Position numbers and translations under genes: made by a program. Shown piece after piece: positions 50,740 through 60,975 of a stretch of 64,000 nucleotides of DNA (the first letter of the stretch is position 1; every line of letters starts with the position of its first letter). Source of the stretch: Raphanus sativus (Eukaryota; Streptophyta; Magnoliopsida; Brassicales; Brassicaceae); contig NC_079515.1 in NCBI RefSeq assembly GCF_000801105.2, positions 25,195,407-25,259,406 of the forward strand, in the 5' to 3' direction. The notes under the pieces were generated by a model. It made no database searches. It saw nothing but the letters and a program-made list of their open reading frames with translations, and had not been told where the DNA came from.

Positions 50740-51520
50740 GCAGACGACTTAGATTTAAGTCGTCCAGAAGACTTAAAGGTAAGTCGTCTAAAGAGGTCAC
50801 TTTTGCAATTGAAAATTAAAAGGGACGACTTAATTCTAAGTCGTCCGGCTTTGTTTGTTAAAAAAAAAAATTCAGACGACTTATATATAAGTCGTCTACG
50901 AAAAACGGGCTAGTTTTGCATTTGACCGAATCGTGTCAGATCTTTGACTATTTCTGGACGACTTATAAATCAGTCGTCTCTGGAAAGTAAAAATTTCAAT
51001 ATTTTATTCAAACTAGACGACTTACACGTAAGTCGTCCCAGGTTAGTTTTGTAATTGAAAAATAAAACTTGAAATTTAACTTTCTCCAGACGACTTAACT
51101 AAAAGTCGTCCAGTTAGACGACTTAATTTAAGGTCGTCCGGGATAAGCAAGGTTTGGACGACTTAATTGGGAAAAATTCTGGACGACTTTGCTTTCCCCG
51201 GACGACTTTAAATTAAGTCTTCTGACGGGACGACTTTATATTATGTCGTCTGGTAAAAATTAAATTATGAAGTTTTATTTTTCAACTACAAAACTAACCT
51301 AAGACGACTTACACGTAAGTCGTCTAGTTTAATAAAATATTGAAATTTTAACTTTCCGAGAGACGACTGAATTATAAGTCGTCCAGAAATAGTCAAAGAT
51401 CTGACACGATTCGGTCAAATGCAAAACTAGCCTGTTTCTCGTAGACCAGAAGACTCATCAGTAAGTCTTCTACATACAGATGACTTACTTGTAAGTCTTC
51501 TACGCGAACAGATTTTGAAA
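50740..51520. repeat. AAGTCGTC motif array, right subterminal
   Basis: Many GACGACTT/AAGTCGTC pairs, spaced about 30-60 bases, upstream of the mudrA start and inside the right end. Two halves are partly inverted copies: GTCAGATCTTTGACTATTTC (about 50936) and its complement GAAATAGTCAAAGATCTGAC (about 51384) mirror each other around about 51170. Confidence 0.85.
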
Positions 51521-52249
51521 AAAATTCAAATTCGTACCTTCAACTAGGTGAGATGACTTTGTTTGCACACAGGGTCTTCTCCAACCACCCAGAACCTCAA
51601 ACGAAAGCAACCGTAAGTCAAAACGAAAGAAATATGGCTCCAAACAATTTTGAATCAAAAGCTTCAGTTTTTTGGATGAATATGGAGAGAAAGTGAAAGA
51701 AATGTTGTTTTTAGTTCATAACAATTGAAACAGAGAGAGTGTAAAGAGATTTACGTGCATTAAAGGGCATTAAAAGCTCCAAACAGTTCGTACAAGGTTG
51801 TTCCCACTATTCATGGCAGTGGCAATATTGTAAATACTTGAAGAAAATGAGGTTGAGACAGTAAAGAAGCCATTTTCGAAAAAAAAAAAAAAAAAGGGTT
51901 AATGGCATTTTCGTAGATAAAATGCAGATGTGGGGTTAAAAACTCAAAAAAAAATGAGTCAAAAGAAAAGGTTAGTTTTCTGTTTGAATTCAAGTTTTGA
52001 GTCACTTTTGCAATAAGCCCCTTACTAGTTTCCTTAATTCGTCAAGATTGATCCAGAAATGATCAGAAGAGTTCATCCAAAATAAGTTACGTGGATGTAA
52101 ATAGCCAAATATCTTTAACATTAAAGGGAAAATTTCACAATTACACTTTGTTAGGTACCACTTTTCACTTTTACCACCACTTTAGAGACATTTTCACAAA
52201 TACCTTGTTCATTAATGCACAAAAGACAATACTACCCTTTCCTTAGTTT

Positions 52250-52534
52250 CTTCTCCATCGCTACAGTCGAAATCCACCGACTCGGGAGGACTCGCGAATC
52301 TCGCCGTGCTTGCCACTCGTACTGCTACTCCGACGGTGACAACGCCACCGCATCAATTCGGGATACGGAGACGAATTGGTGGAGAGCCACGCAGTTCGAT
52401 TCGTCTCTCCCCCGGAAAACTCTACTACCGTTGATTCAGAGGAGGATCGTACAGTTCCTGATGATTCGATTCCTTTGGAGAATCTGTTGTCATCGTCTTC
52501 AAGACTGGAACCTCCAGCGACGAAGCTTAAAGGT
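52250..52534. pseudogene. Unidentified exon-like fragment in the Pack-MULE
   Basis: GC-richer than its surroundings and open in several frames (for example STDSGGLANLAVLATRTATP on plus, then SSRLEPPATKLK before a possible donor at AAAG|GTTATT). I do not recognise the source gene. Confidence 0.4.
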
Positions 52535-52661
52535 TATTATTTTCTCTGTTTTTCACTCAATTCTCTGTTTTTTTATGGAACTTTGACTTTTGGCTTTTGT
52601 ATGTAAATTTTTAAATACATGCCAAGAAGTTAGTATTAACTTGGTCTCTGATTTGGAATAG

Positions 52662-52776
52662 ATCAGGATCGATAATGAACATAGAAGAATCATCAAAAAG
52701 AAGACCTTTCTATTGCTCCCCTGACGACGACGACTATTATGACGAGCAAACACCCGACAACCTTACTCATGAACAG
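52662..52776 (+). pseudogene. ATHB1-like HD-Zip I exon fragment
   Basis: The translation [20 protein letters not shown], then [16 protein letters not shown], ends at a splice donor CAG|GTTTTT. It resembles the part of Arabidopsis ATHB1 (HAT5) just before its homeodomain, where a similar SKRRPF stretch leads into an acidic segment and the LTxEQ start of the homeodomain. Residues around the KKRR stretch are missing. The homeodomain and leucine zipper are absent. Recognition is from memory. Confidence 0.7.
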
Positions 52777-52789
52777 GTTTTTATTTATC

Positions 52790-55025
52790 TGTTTTTATGT
52801 ATCTGTTAGTTGTGAAAGAGTATACTAGTTTTATGAAGAGTTTATATAAATTATAACCCCTTATAAACTTTTATAAAGCTCAGATATACTAGTTTATAAA
52901 CTATTATATAAACTCATAGATGAAAATGCTGATAAATAATAGTTGGCTCATATATCTCAGATATACTAGTTTCATGAAGAGATTATAGAACTTATAACTC
53001 TTTATAAAGTATCTTATAACTTATTAAAAAATCATTTATAAACCATTATAAAACTCAGATATAATTATAAAGTATTATGTAGCTTATAACCCTTTATAAA
53101 CCTTTATAAAACTCACATATAATAGTTTATAAAGTATTACGTAGCTTATAACCCCTTATAAACCTTTATAAAACTTAGATTTACTAGTTTCATGGAGAGA
53201 TTATATAACTAATAACCCTTTATAAACCTTTATAAAATTCAGATATACTAGTTTTTTTGGAACGCAGGAGCAGCCGCAACATGAAGAAGACAATTTCAAA
53301 ATTTTCCTGATGCGGCGATGATGGTGATCCTCCTCTACTGGAAAATTGATTTGATTTTACAGTCAGTTACAATCAATTTCACGGTTGTTATTGATTATGT
53401 GAAAATATATTCCGAGGGGTTAAAGTGATGCAGAAACTGGGTGATTTCAATCACTATCTTTTTCTTCTTCTTTAAATTTCTTTTGTTTCTTCGTTGGAAG
53501 ATTTTTGATTGATGATCAAAAGCATGTTTCTTTGTTTAGCAGTTTACAAAGTTTATAATAATTTATAAGAGTTTATGAAAATAATTTATAAAGTTTATAC
53601 ACCATTATAAAAAATTATAATAAAAAAATTTATAAGGGTATGTAAAATTTCTGAAGCGGTGGAGCATTGCTTGCTGTCCACATGTACCTCAGATCTGCCA
53701 CGTATCATCATCTCTTTACAAAGCCTTATAAGGGTATGTAAAATTATTTGTAAAAGTATATACCATTAATAAAGACATATAAAACAAGTTATAAAATATA
53801 TAAACCATTTATAAATGTTTATAAGAAAGTTATGAAAATTTATAAATAATTTATAAAGGGTATGTATATTATTAATAAGGGTTTATAAAAACTTTACGAA
53901 AAGCTTTATAAAAAAGTTTATAATGGTTTGTATAATAATATATAAGGGTTTATAAGAGTATGTAAATAATTTATAAGAGTTTATAAAAATAATTTATAAA
54001 TTTTATGCACCATTATAGAAGACTATAAAACAATTTATAAAAGTATGTAAAATTTCTGAAGCGGTAGAGCCTTGCTTGCTGTCCGCATGTGCCTCACAAT
54101 CTGCCACGTATCATCATCTCTTTGCAAAAGTATATAACTATTTATAAAGGTTTATAAAACTATTTAAAAGGGTGTATAAAACTATTTACAAGAACATATA
54201 AACTATTTATAAGAGTTTATACGTTTATTTATAAGTGTTTATAAATTAATTTACAAGATTTATAAATCTATTTACAAAGCCTGCACGTGTTCTTTAGTTT
54301 TATGGTTTCAATATTGTGTATTTGGTGTTTATGAATATATAGAATCTTTTTATAATGGTCTATAAATCATTATAAGAATATTTAAAATTATTTATAAGGG
54401 TTTATAGATAAATTTATAAATCAGTTAGAAGAGTTTATAGATCATTTATAAATTCTCAGTTCTGATGTTCTTTTTATTTTGACAAGAAGGGGGCAAAGGA
54501 AAAATGGATTAACATATTTTCTTTCTGTGATAACAAACTTTAATTTATAAGGGTTTATAAACATAATTTATAAAGGTTATACACCATTATAAGGGATTAT
54601 AAAATAATTTATAAAAGTATGTAAAATTTCTGAAGTTGTAGAGTCTTGCTTGCTGTCCGCATGTGCCTCAGAATCTGTCATGTATCATCATCATCTCTTT
54701 ACAACGCCTGCACGTGTTTTTTAGATTTATAAATTTAATATTGTGTATCAAAGTGTTGGGCTTTAAGCCGAAAGGGTTTAAAGATGTTTATAAAGATTTT
54801 ATATCGAATTTATAAGGGTTTATAAAATGTTTAAATAAGTTTATATAAGATTTATAAGTGTTTATAAAAGGTTTTAATGGGGTTTGAAGAGTTTATATAA
54901 AGTTTATATAAAAATATAAATGTTTCTAAACCATTTAAATATTTATATCACTATTTATAAATGCTTATAAAACCATTTATGAACCATTTATAAATTTTAT
55001 AAAAGCTTATAAAACCATTTATGAA
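52790..55025. repeat. TTATAA/TTTATAAA-rich degenerate array
   Basis: About 2.2 kb dominated by units such as TTTATAAAGGTTTATAAAAC and CTTATAACCCTTTATAAACC, with irregular 15- to 30-base spacing on both strands. It is interrupted by three copies of an 85-base GC-richer block (53640-53725, 54047-54130, 54618-54715) that contains GCTTGCTGTCC, CATGTRCCTCA and ACGTATCATCATCTCTTT. Confidence 0.85.
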
Positions 55026-55029
55026 CTAT

Positions 55030-55185
55030 TTAATCAGTAAACTGTGAAAACGTAGGGCTAGTCTTCATAGCCTCAACCAGCTCAGAAAGATCAGACTCAA
55101 TCTTTTCCAAGAAGTTCATTTTTACAGCTGCAATGTACAGCCACGAAGCAAAGTTGCCAGATTCACCAACCAAATCCACATGCAC
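55030..55185 (-). pseudogene. Mitochondrial ATP synthase OSCP (subunit delta/O) exon fragment
   Basis: After an acceptor TTTTCAG the minus strand reads VHVDLVGESGNFASWLYIAA, VKMNFLEKIESDLSELVEAM and KTSPTFSQFTD, then a stop. This matches the start of the OSCP domain of plant mitochondrial F1Fo ATP synthase (SGNYAS-LYIAAVK-N-LEK, LVEAMKKSPTFSQF). The rest of the domain is missing. Confidence 0.8.
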
Positions 55186-55449
55186 CTGAAAACAAACATT
55201 ACACAATTGTATTAAAGTATAAAACACAAACAAAGTATAAACCCATATACACTTTCAGGGACATATCAATGCATAATCCATCGATTCATTAAATTGCCTA
55301 CCCAACAATCAAAGCTACATGTAAAAAATACACACGGCTTTCTACTCGAGGCATGTGACATAAACAAAAAGCTAGAGTCTTGGCTCATGGTGATAGACCA
55401 TGGCATGCACACAAACTACTAAGAGACAGACTCAAGAACTACAGAGAGC

Positions 55450-55865
55450 ATACTTGGCCAAGAGTGACAGAAAGCAAGCGTCCGGTGGGAAGACCAGGAC
55501 GGCTACCACCTAAAGAGCGAGAAGAGAAAGCGCTGCTATACAAGAGCCTCAATTTGCCTTAGAGCTTGTCAAGACCCTCAGTAAGATCCACAGGTCCACC
55601 AGCGGATTCGAGCTGTTTAGCCGCAGTCTCAGCTCTTTGTAGGTCATTTACACTCGCTACGAGTCCTCTGTTTATTCCCGAAACCACACTCTGCAACCCT
55701 CACAACATCATAATCACAAAAGAGATTCTTCAAATTTTAATTGAATCAGCCTCACTCACCAGTAACTTGACATTCAGCGATTTGATTCCTTCGTTATCTC
55801 CCGATGTCTCCGGTTCGCGAAAGGAGACCTCCCCGACGGTTGATTTCACGACGAGGTTCTCTTTT
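55450..55865 (-). pseudogene. Fibrillin (plastid-lipid-associated protein, FBN6-like) fragment
   Basis: Two exons with the intron kept: VKSTVGEVSFREPETSGDNE ending GIKSLNVKLL, a GT-AG intron of about 70 bases, then SVVSGINRGLVASVNDLQRA, AKQLESAGGPVDLTEGLDKL. A premature TAA follows, and then KLRLLYSSAFSSRSLGGSRP and GLPTGRLLSVTLGQV. This is the start of the PAP/fibrillin domain of a chloroplast fibrillin like At5g19940. The transit peptide and the C-terminal part are absent. Confidence 0.82.
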
Positions 55866-56574
55866 CAGGTGTAGTGAAGCTTAAACGAGACGATCTCGGA
55901 GTGGCGATGAGCACCAGATCTCGTCGGACGTTAGTTCGTCGATGATGATGATGAGGATAGGTTTGATTTAATTAATCAGGGGTAGAATAGTATTTTATCT
56001 TATAAATTTTTAAGGGTAAAGTTGATTAGTGTATTTTTGAAAAGTGGTATCATGAAAGTGGTATTAATGACAATTTCTCAACATTAAACGCTAGGATTCT
56101 CAATTATAATGTCAACCACGAATAATTGTTCGTTTTGGCAGTTTGGTCCCAAGTTTTGGAACAATAGGAGTATATTCGTTTAGCTATAAGTGTGGAAGTG
56201 TGGCCATGCTTATTTCTTTAGCATTCTCCATGTCAATATGGTGTCCTTTCCATGAACAAGTCTTCTTGTTATATAAGATTTATTTTATTTTGGATCTAAT
56301 TAGTAAATTTTTTTTTATCATCACATGCTAAATTATAATCGTTTTTTTTTTGTACTGATAAGTAGGCTTCCTAAATCTAAACCTTGTGGTATTTTAAAAT
56401 TTTTGAATTCTCATGGCAATCTTATGAAATAAAACTTCAGTCGTGCTATTTTTTCTTTTAGAATTGCTGCTCTTGTATATGTATAATAGCTATATATCAA
56501 AAGGAATATTTAGTATCCTTTTCTTTCCGTGCTGTGTTTGAGTGGACAATGCAAGCTTTTCTGTTTTGTGTTTT

Positions 56575-56588
56575 TGATATGAATCACA

Positions 56589-56631
<43 letters not shown>

Positions 56632-56649
56632 TGATATGAATCACAAGTT
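56575..56649 (-). repeat. Poly(A)-only retroposition footprint
   Basis: TGATATGAATCACAAGTT occurs at 56575-56592 and again at 56632-56649, separated by 38 T and one G. This is what a target-primed insertion looks like when only the poly-A tail (minus strand) was copied. Confidence 0.7.
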
Positions 56650-58309
56650 GCAAACTGCGAAGACAACAATAGAGTCAGCCCTTTGTTATTGATGAATCTT
56701 ACACCACTATAGCGAATCTTACTTGACCTTATCGATCTTCTGGTCCTTTATACTTATATTCCCCAACCACATATATAGTTCTATTTTCTTTTGTGTTCAT
56801 CAGGCTATAGCATTGATCAGTAAACATTAGCTCGGTATACAATGTCGACCCCTGGTTCTTTTCAAAACTTCATAGAAACATCATTTTTTTATCGTTGCTT
56901 CTTTCGGTGTTTTGTTGTTCATAAACTAATTAATACGTTAGAAGTTTATTTTGTTTCAAAAAAAAGTTGCTACTTTGTTATATATGTATTATTACTATTA
57001 ACAATGATTTTCAGCTGATGCAATTTAAGAGTAATATTGAAAATTTGAAACATGAATGTGATAAAACACGTACTACCTAAATATAGCGGATATAAATATA
57101 CTGTACATGTTTAGTAGTGATAAAAACAGAATAAACAATTCATGCATAACATATAAATTATGATCTTTAAAAGTATACTCTCATATTTGCTATATTCTGT
57201 TATCGTGCATTATTAGTAATAAATAACAAATCTGCATGAAGGAGATTCAAACTTAGGATATTATGGATGCATATGCTGATTTTTACCATTTGATCCATTT
57301 AAACTTTAATTAATAGTTTTACTTGTAAAGTTCAAATATCAATAAATTTGTGGGTGCACGTGCCACCATACCCTCGTAACGTGGCTTCACCCCTGGGTGG
57401 AACTATAACCGAATTAAACATAACAAACTTTCAAAACGAGCAAAAGGTATTCTCTACAATGTTCTAAAGAGGCATTTACAAATACTTTGGAAAGCGTTTT
57501 GCATATTATCTGCCTCGAATATATTCATTGACCTTAGTGTGGGCAGTGGGCACGGCAATATGTCCCTCACGGGAATGATTTCGAGGATTTTACTTCAATT
57601 GATACGATTACCCCTTTTAGCAGCGTACGTACCGCGTAACCTTTTGGAGAGTATTCTCATTTATTGGCAAAAGTTAATGACTAGACACAAAACTAGTCCG
57701 ATTTTACAGAAATCTCCATATAATTATATATTGTTAGAAATGAGTTTTGCATCCATTCCCTCTTCAATGCCTGACTAGATCGGAAAAGATCCATCAAACA
57801 AGTAATGAAGTCGACAATCAGATTTAGCTAGGTCCAGTTCGAAGTCAAAACGTGCCTCGACAATCATAGGTAGTATGGGTTCAACAGTGTGACATTATCG
57901 CCTGCATGTCAGGATCACGCCGAACTGTAGCCTCTTCACGTGGGACATCATAGAGCTAATCTGATAAAATACTACATTAAACGTTAGGTTCGTCATATTC
58001 GGAGACGATTTTCTCTATAAAAGAGAGGTTCTTTCAAAGGAAAGGGGGTCCGTATCAAAATCCCTTAGAGAGAAATCTAGAAAGAAGATCGGTTCAAAAA
58101 AGAAATCTAGAAAGAAGTTAGAAAAATTAACTTCACTTGACTTTAAATTTACGTGTTTTTGCTTTTGCATTACTGAGTTCATTTGTTTCTGAACTCACTA
58201 TTTCCTTATAATATATGAAACATTCCTCAGCCGGTTCTGAATATAACGAGGTGAAATATTTGTTTTAGGTCTTCAAATTTTTATAAATTAATATATATAT
58301 ATATATATT

Positions 58310-58705
58310 TCAGATTGTAAAAAGTTATTAATTAAAGTCTCTAAAATCTCAAAATAAGTTATGTTTACCGAATCATAGACTTTAATATTGCGAGATTTTT
58401 TCCGATTTACATGTTTTTATTTCCGAGTTAAAATATAGTAAACTATAAATTTCAACTTATATAAAATTTTAAAACATATACATAGTTTTCAAACTTTTAT
58501 AAATTAATATATACATAGTTTTCAAACTTTTATAAATTAATATATACATAGTTTTCAAATTGTAAAAATGTTTATTGAAGTCTCCAGAATCTCAAAACCG
58601 ATTCTGTTTATCGAATCATAGACTTTAATATTACCGGATTTCCGATTTACATGTCTTTTTATTCTCGGGTAAATTTAGTAAACTATAAATGTCAACTTAT
58701 ATAAA
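58310..58705. repeat. Tandem duplication of about 245 bp with short internal repeats
   Basis: The block from ATTGTAAAAAG to CTATAAATTTCAACTTATAT (58310-58465) recurs as ATTGTAAAAATG to CTATAAATGTCAACTTATAT (58560-58702), sharing CGAATCATAGACTTTAATAT. Between them AATATATACATAGTTTTCAA-type units repeat three times. Confidence 0.75.
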
Positions 58706-58961
58706 AGACAGATCACACATGTAGTCAAAGTTTTCAACTATAAGTATGAAGACACGACGGTTAATAAGAGTCGCATAAAACAACTGTGAAATCTTCACGT
58801 GTCTTCTCTTATGTTTCATCACATGTTCTCTCCTTTCTTCGCCTCTGTCACAAAATCTAATCCTTTCTCTTTTTCGCATTCCTAGGCCCTTTTCGTAATT
58901 CATCTTCCATAAGAAACCCTTTAAAGTTGTATTCATACATATCCATCTACATAACTTTAGC

Positions 58962-60064
58962 ATGGACAAGAAGAAGATTATTGCTGCTTCATCTTCTTCC
59001 TCATCTTCTTCTTCGTCGTTTGATCATATATTTGGTCCCAGAGTCTCTTCTCCGCCTTCTTCATCAACCACTGGATTGTTCAATTCCATCTTCCCACGAC
59101 CCTCTGAGGTACTTTTTCATTTCAGGATACATGAATCATTCTGAACATATGCATGTTACATATTTTTAGGGGCTCTAGATCAATATTCAAAATCATGCTG
59201 ATGTACTCTCTAATTAAATTTCTTTTGTTGTGAACTAGAAGGGGACGTTGGGGAGGCAAATGGACTTTGCAAGTCAAGGTGGACATGTGAAGTATCAATC
59301 TCCAAGTAACTTACTTTCATGAATTCTTTTTCACATTATATATAGTAGAACTAGCTAGGCTATGTTAGTTTCAGCTTAAAATTTTTTCAAAATTTCAAAA
59401 TTTCAAATAGTAAAAATTTCAAAATCCTCTTGTTATTGGAAAACTTATAGCTGATAAGTCAGAGTTTAAAGTGTGTCTTTTACAAAGTTGAGTTATTCTA
59501 AGTTTCTAACTAAGAGTTTAAACTTAGCTTTTTCTATCATACCGAAAACTTATATACGTTTGCGGTATTAATATGTAGATGAACGAGGAGAAAGAAGCAA
59601 CAATAAAGAGAAAAAGAGTTACCGTAATGAGGAAACAGAACCACCATGCAACTTGAGCTCATCCATTTACTATGGAGGCCAAGAGAACTATTCATCTACA
59701 ACGACTACCACCAAAGAGACTGTAAGTCGATTCGTATCTTTTTTTTTTTACATGTATCTATCTCACACATAACACCTACTTGCGTGACAAACTTATATTC
59801 TTTACATGTGTGATCTATCTCTATGTGTATTTTAAGATTTTGTTTTCTCCTTTATATCTAACTTATGCAGTACAAGAAAGATGGAGATGAAGGCGATTCC
59901 AAAAGCGCATCAAGAGGAAACTGGTGGGAAGGTATCGTTTTCCCCCTGTCCACATCTAAAATTTTGTATAATAATAATTATTGACAAGGTTCGTTTTACA
60001 TAATTTTACACAACTTATTAGTTAATAATTTTATCTGGTGCATGCAGGGTCGCTTTATTACTAA
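58962..60064 (+). CDS. Small Ser-rich protein, TPRXL-like (At3g55646-type), function unknown
   Basis: About five exons. The start is MDKKKIIA followed by a run of about eleven serines and FDHIFGPRVSSPPSSSTTGL. Later exons read GTLGRQMDFASQGGHVKYQS, NERGERSNNKEKKSYRNEE-type sequence, PPCNLSSSIYYGGQENYSS, YKKDGDEGDSKSASRGNWWE and GSLYY, with the stop at 60062-60064. The FASQGGHVKYQSP stretch and the WWEGSLYY end are typical of a plant-specific family of small proteins annotated TPRXL or unknown. No known domain, signal peptide or membrane segment. It lies between the carrier gene and RopGEF6 as in Arabidopsis, where a single short gap is now 18 kb of transposons. Confidence 0.8.
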
Positions 60065-60975
60065 CATGCACTGCATGTCATGCAATCCTAATTTCGAGCA
60101 ACCGCTAAGGTACTCATATAATATAAATATTAAATGAATAGATGCTCCATAAGCATTACATAAGATCTCATGCTCTATATTTCTGATCCAGTCTTTGTTA
60201 CATTTTGTAGGGAAGTAAGAGACATCATGGTCTAATCTTAATATAAAATTTGAACTATGTTATAAAAAAGTAATGAGTATATAAAAGTTATATAAAGGTT
60301 GTCACAAAATTAAGGAATGTGGTATTATCGCATAACAGAAGAGTGACTTGTTCTTGACGTGTTTATTTGTTTTGGTTTACGAGGACCGCAACACTAAAAC
60401 AAGCCTATTCCTGATGATATTTATATATAAATGTTTGATCTAATATTGTCTGCGTTGTGATGCTTTATAAATGATTGTAATGGTACTTTATCTTTATATC
60501 ATAATGAATAAACATATTTTATTACTAGTATTAACAAACATGCGCTCGTTGATATTCTTGAAAAGGCCTATAATGAATAAGTACATGTGTATATTTAACA
60601 TATACATATCTATACTCATCTAATGATGCGGAATATCTGTTTACTAATGGTTAGAAGCTTAGTGTTTGTTGAATATTTAACTTAGGTTATTAGCGGTGAA
60701 ATTATGTTAATGAGATAATTATAAACCTCCTCTGTTTTTGTATTTTGTTCCAACTTAGACTTGATCAAGTGGCTGAGTAGCAACAACCAACAACAACTAT
60801 GGATTAGAAAATCAAACTATGACAACAACGTAAAGTGCTTGTAGATCAAATATATTGTCATAGAGAAAAGCAAGCGAATTGCTTTTTTTTTTTAATATAT
60901 AACAACACCAAGAAAATGCTAACTCAATAACATAACACAACATGATAATAAAAATAATAATCCGATTCTTAAAAT
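60065..60975. other. Intergenic region between convergent genes
   Basis: 3' UTRs of the TPRXL-like and RopGEF genes and AT-rich spacer; no other feature recognised. Confidence 0.5.

Larger units (their letters stand above)
41883..52020. mobile_element. 10.1-kb Mutator-like element (MULE) with DUF1985-Ulp1 and mudrA genes
   Basis: The element starts GGGAGAATTACCAATTGTGA and ends, as reverse complement, GGGGCTTATTGCAAAAGTGA. Both ends continue CTCAAAACTTG and TCAAAC, forming imperfect terminal inverted repeats of about 45 bases. A perfect 10-bp direct repeat CTTACTAGTT flanks it (41873-41882, 52021-52030). Inside are a DUF1985-Ulp1 protease gene on the plus strand and a mudrA transposase on the minus strand, in convergent order, both broken. 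Non-coding parts are packed with AAGTCGTC/GACGACTT motifs. The gene set matches ULP-carrying MULEs of Arabidopsis (Kaonashi, Arnold-type) and the DUF1985-bearing VANDALs. Boundaries are well supported; the clade is inferred. Confidence 0.9.
52126..56080. mobile_element. Pack-MULE, 3955 bp, with three captured gene fragments
   Basis: A 9-bp direct repeat AACATTAAA (52117-52125, 56081-56089) flanks the element, the usual Mutator target duplication. The left end GGGAAAATTTCACAATTACA and the right end, reverse complement GAGAAATTGTCATTAATACC, are imperfect inverted repeats that both reach a TACCACTTTTCA block. No transposase is present. It holds exon pieces of an ATHB1-like homeobox gene, ATP synthase OSCP and fibrillin 6, an unidentified piece (52250-52540), and about 2.2 kb of TTATAA-rich repeats. 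It lies only 105 bases right of the larger MULE. Terminal repeats are degenerate, so the age is moderate. Confidence 0.82.
56090..58961. other. Intergenic region left of the TPRXL-like gene
   Basis: No intact gene seen. It contains the poly-T insertion (56575-56649), a stretch at 57530-58110 whose TATAAAAGAGAGGTTCTTTC and downstream sequence look like remains of an LTR, and a tandem duplication (58310-58705). The promoter and 5' UTR of the TPRXL-like gene complete it. Confidence 0.45.

Noticed and set aside
55380..55874. Two plus-strand open frames of 60 and 102 codons
   Set aside because: Antisense of the fibrillin fragment; the minus strand gives the recognisable fibrillin sequence with an intron.
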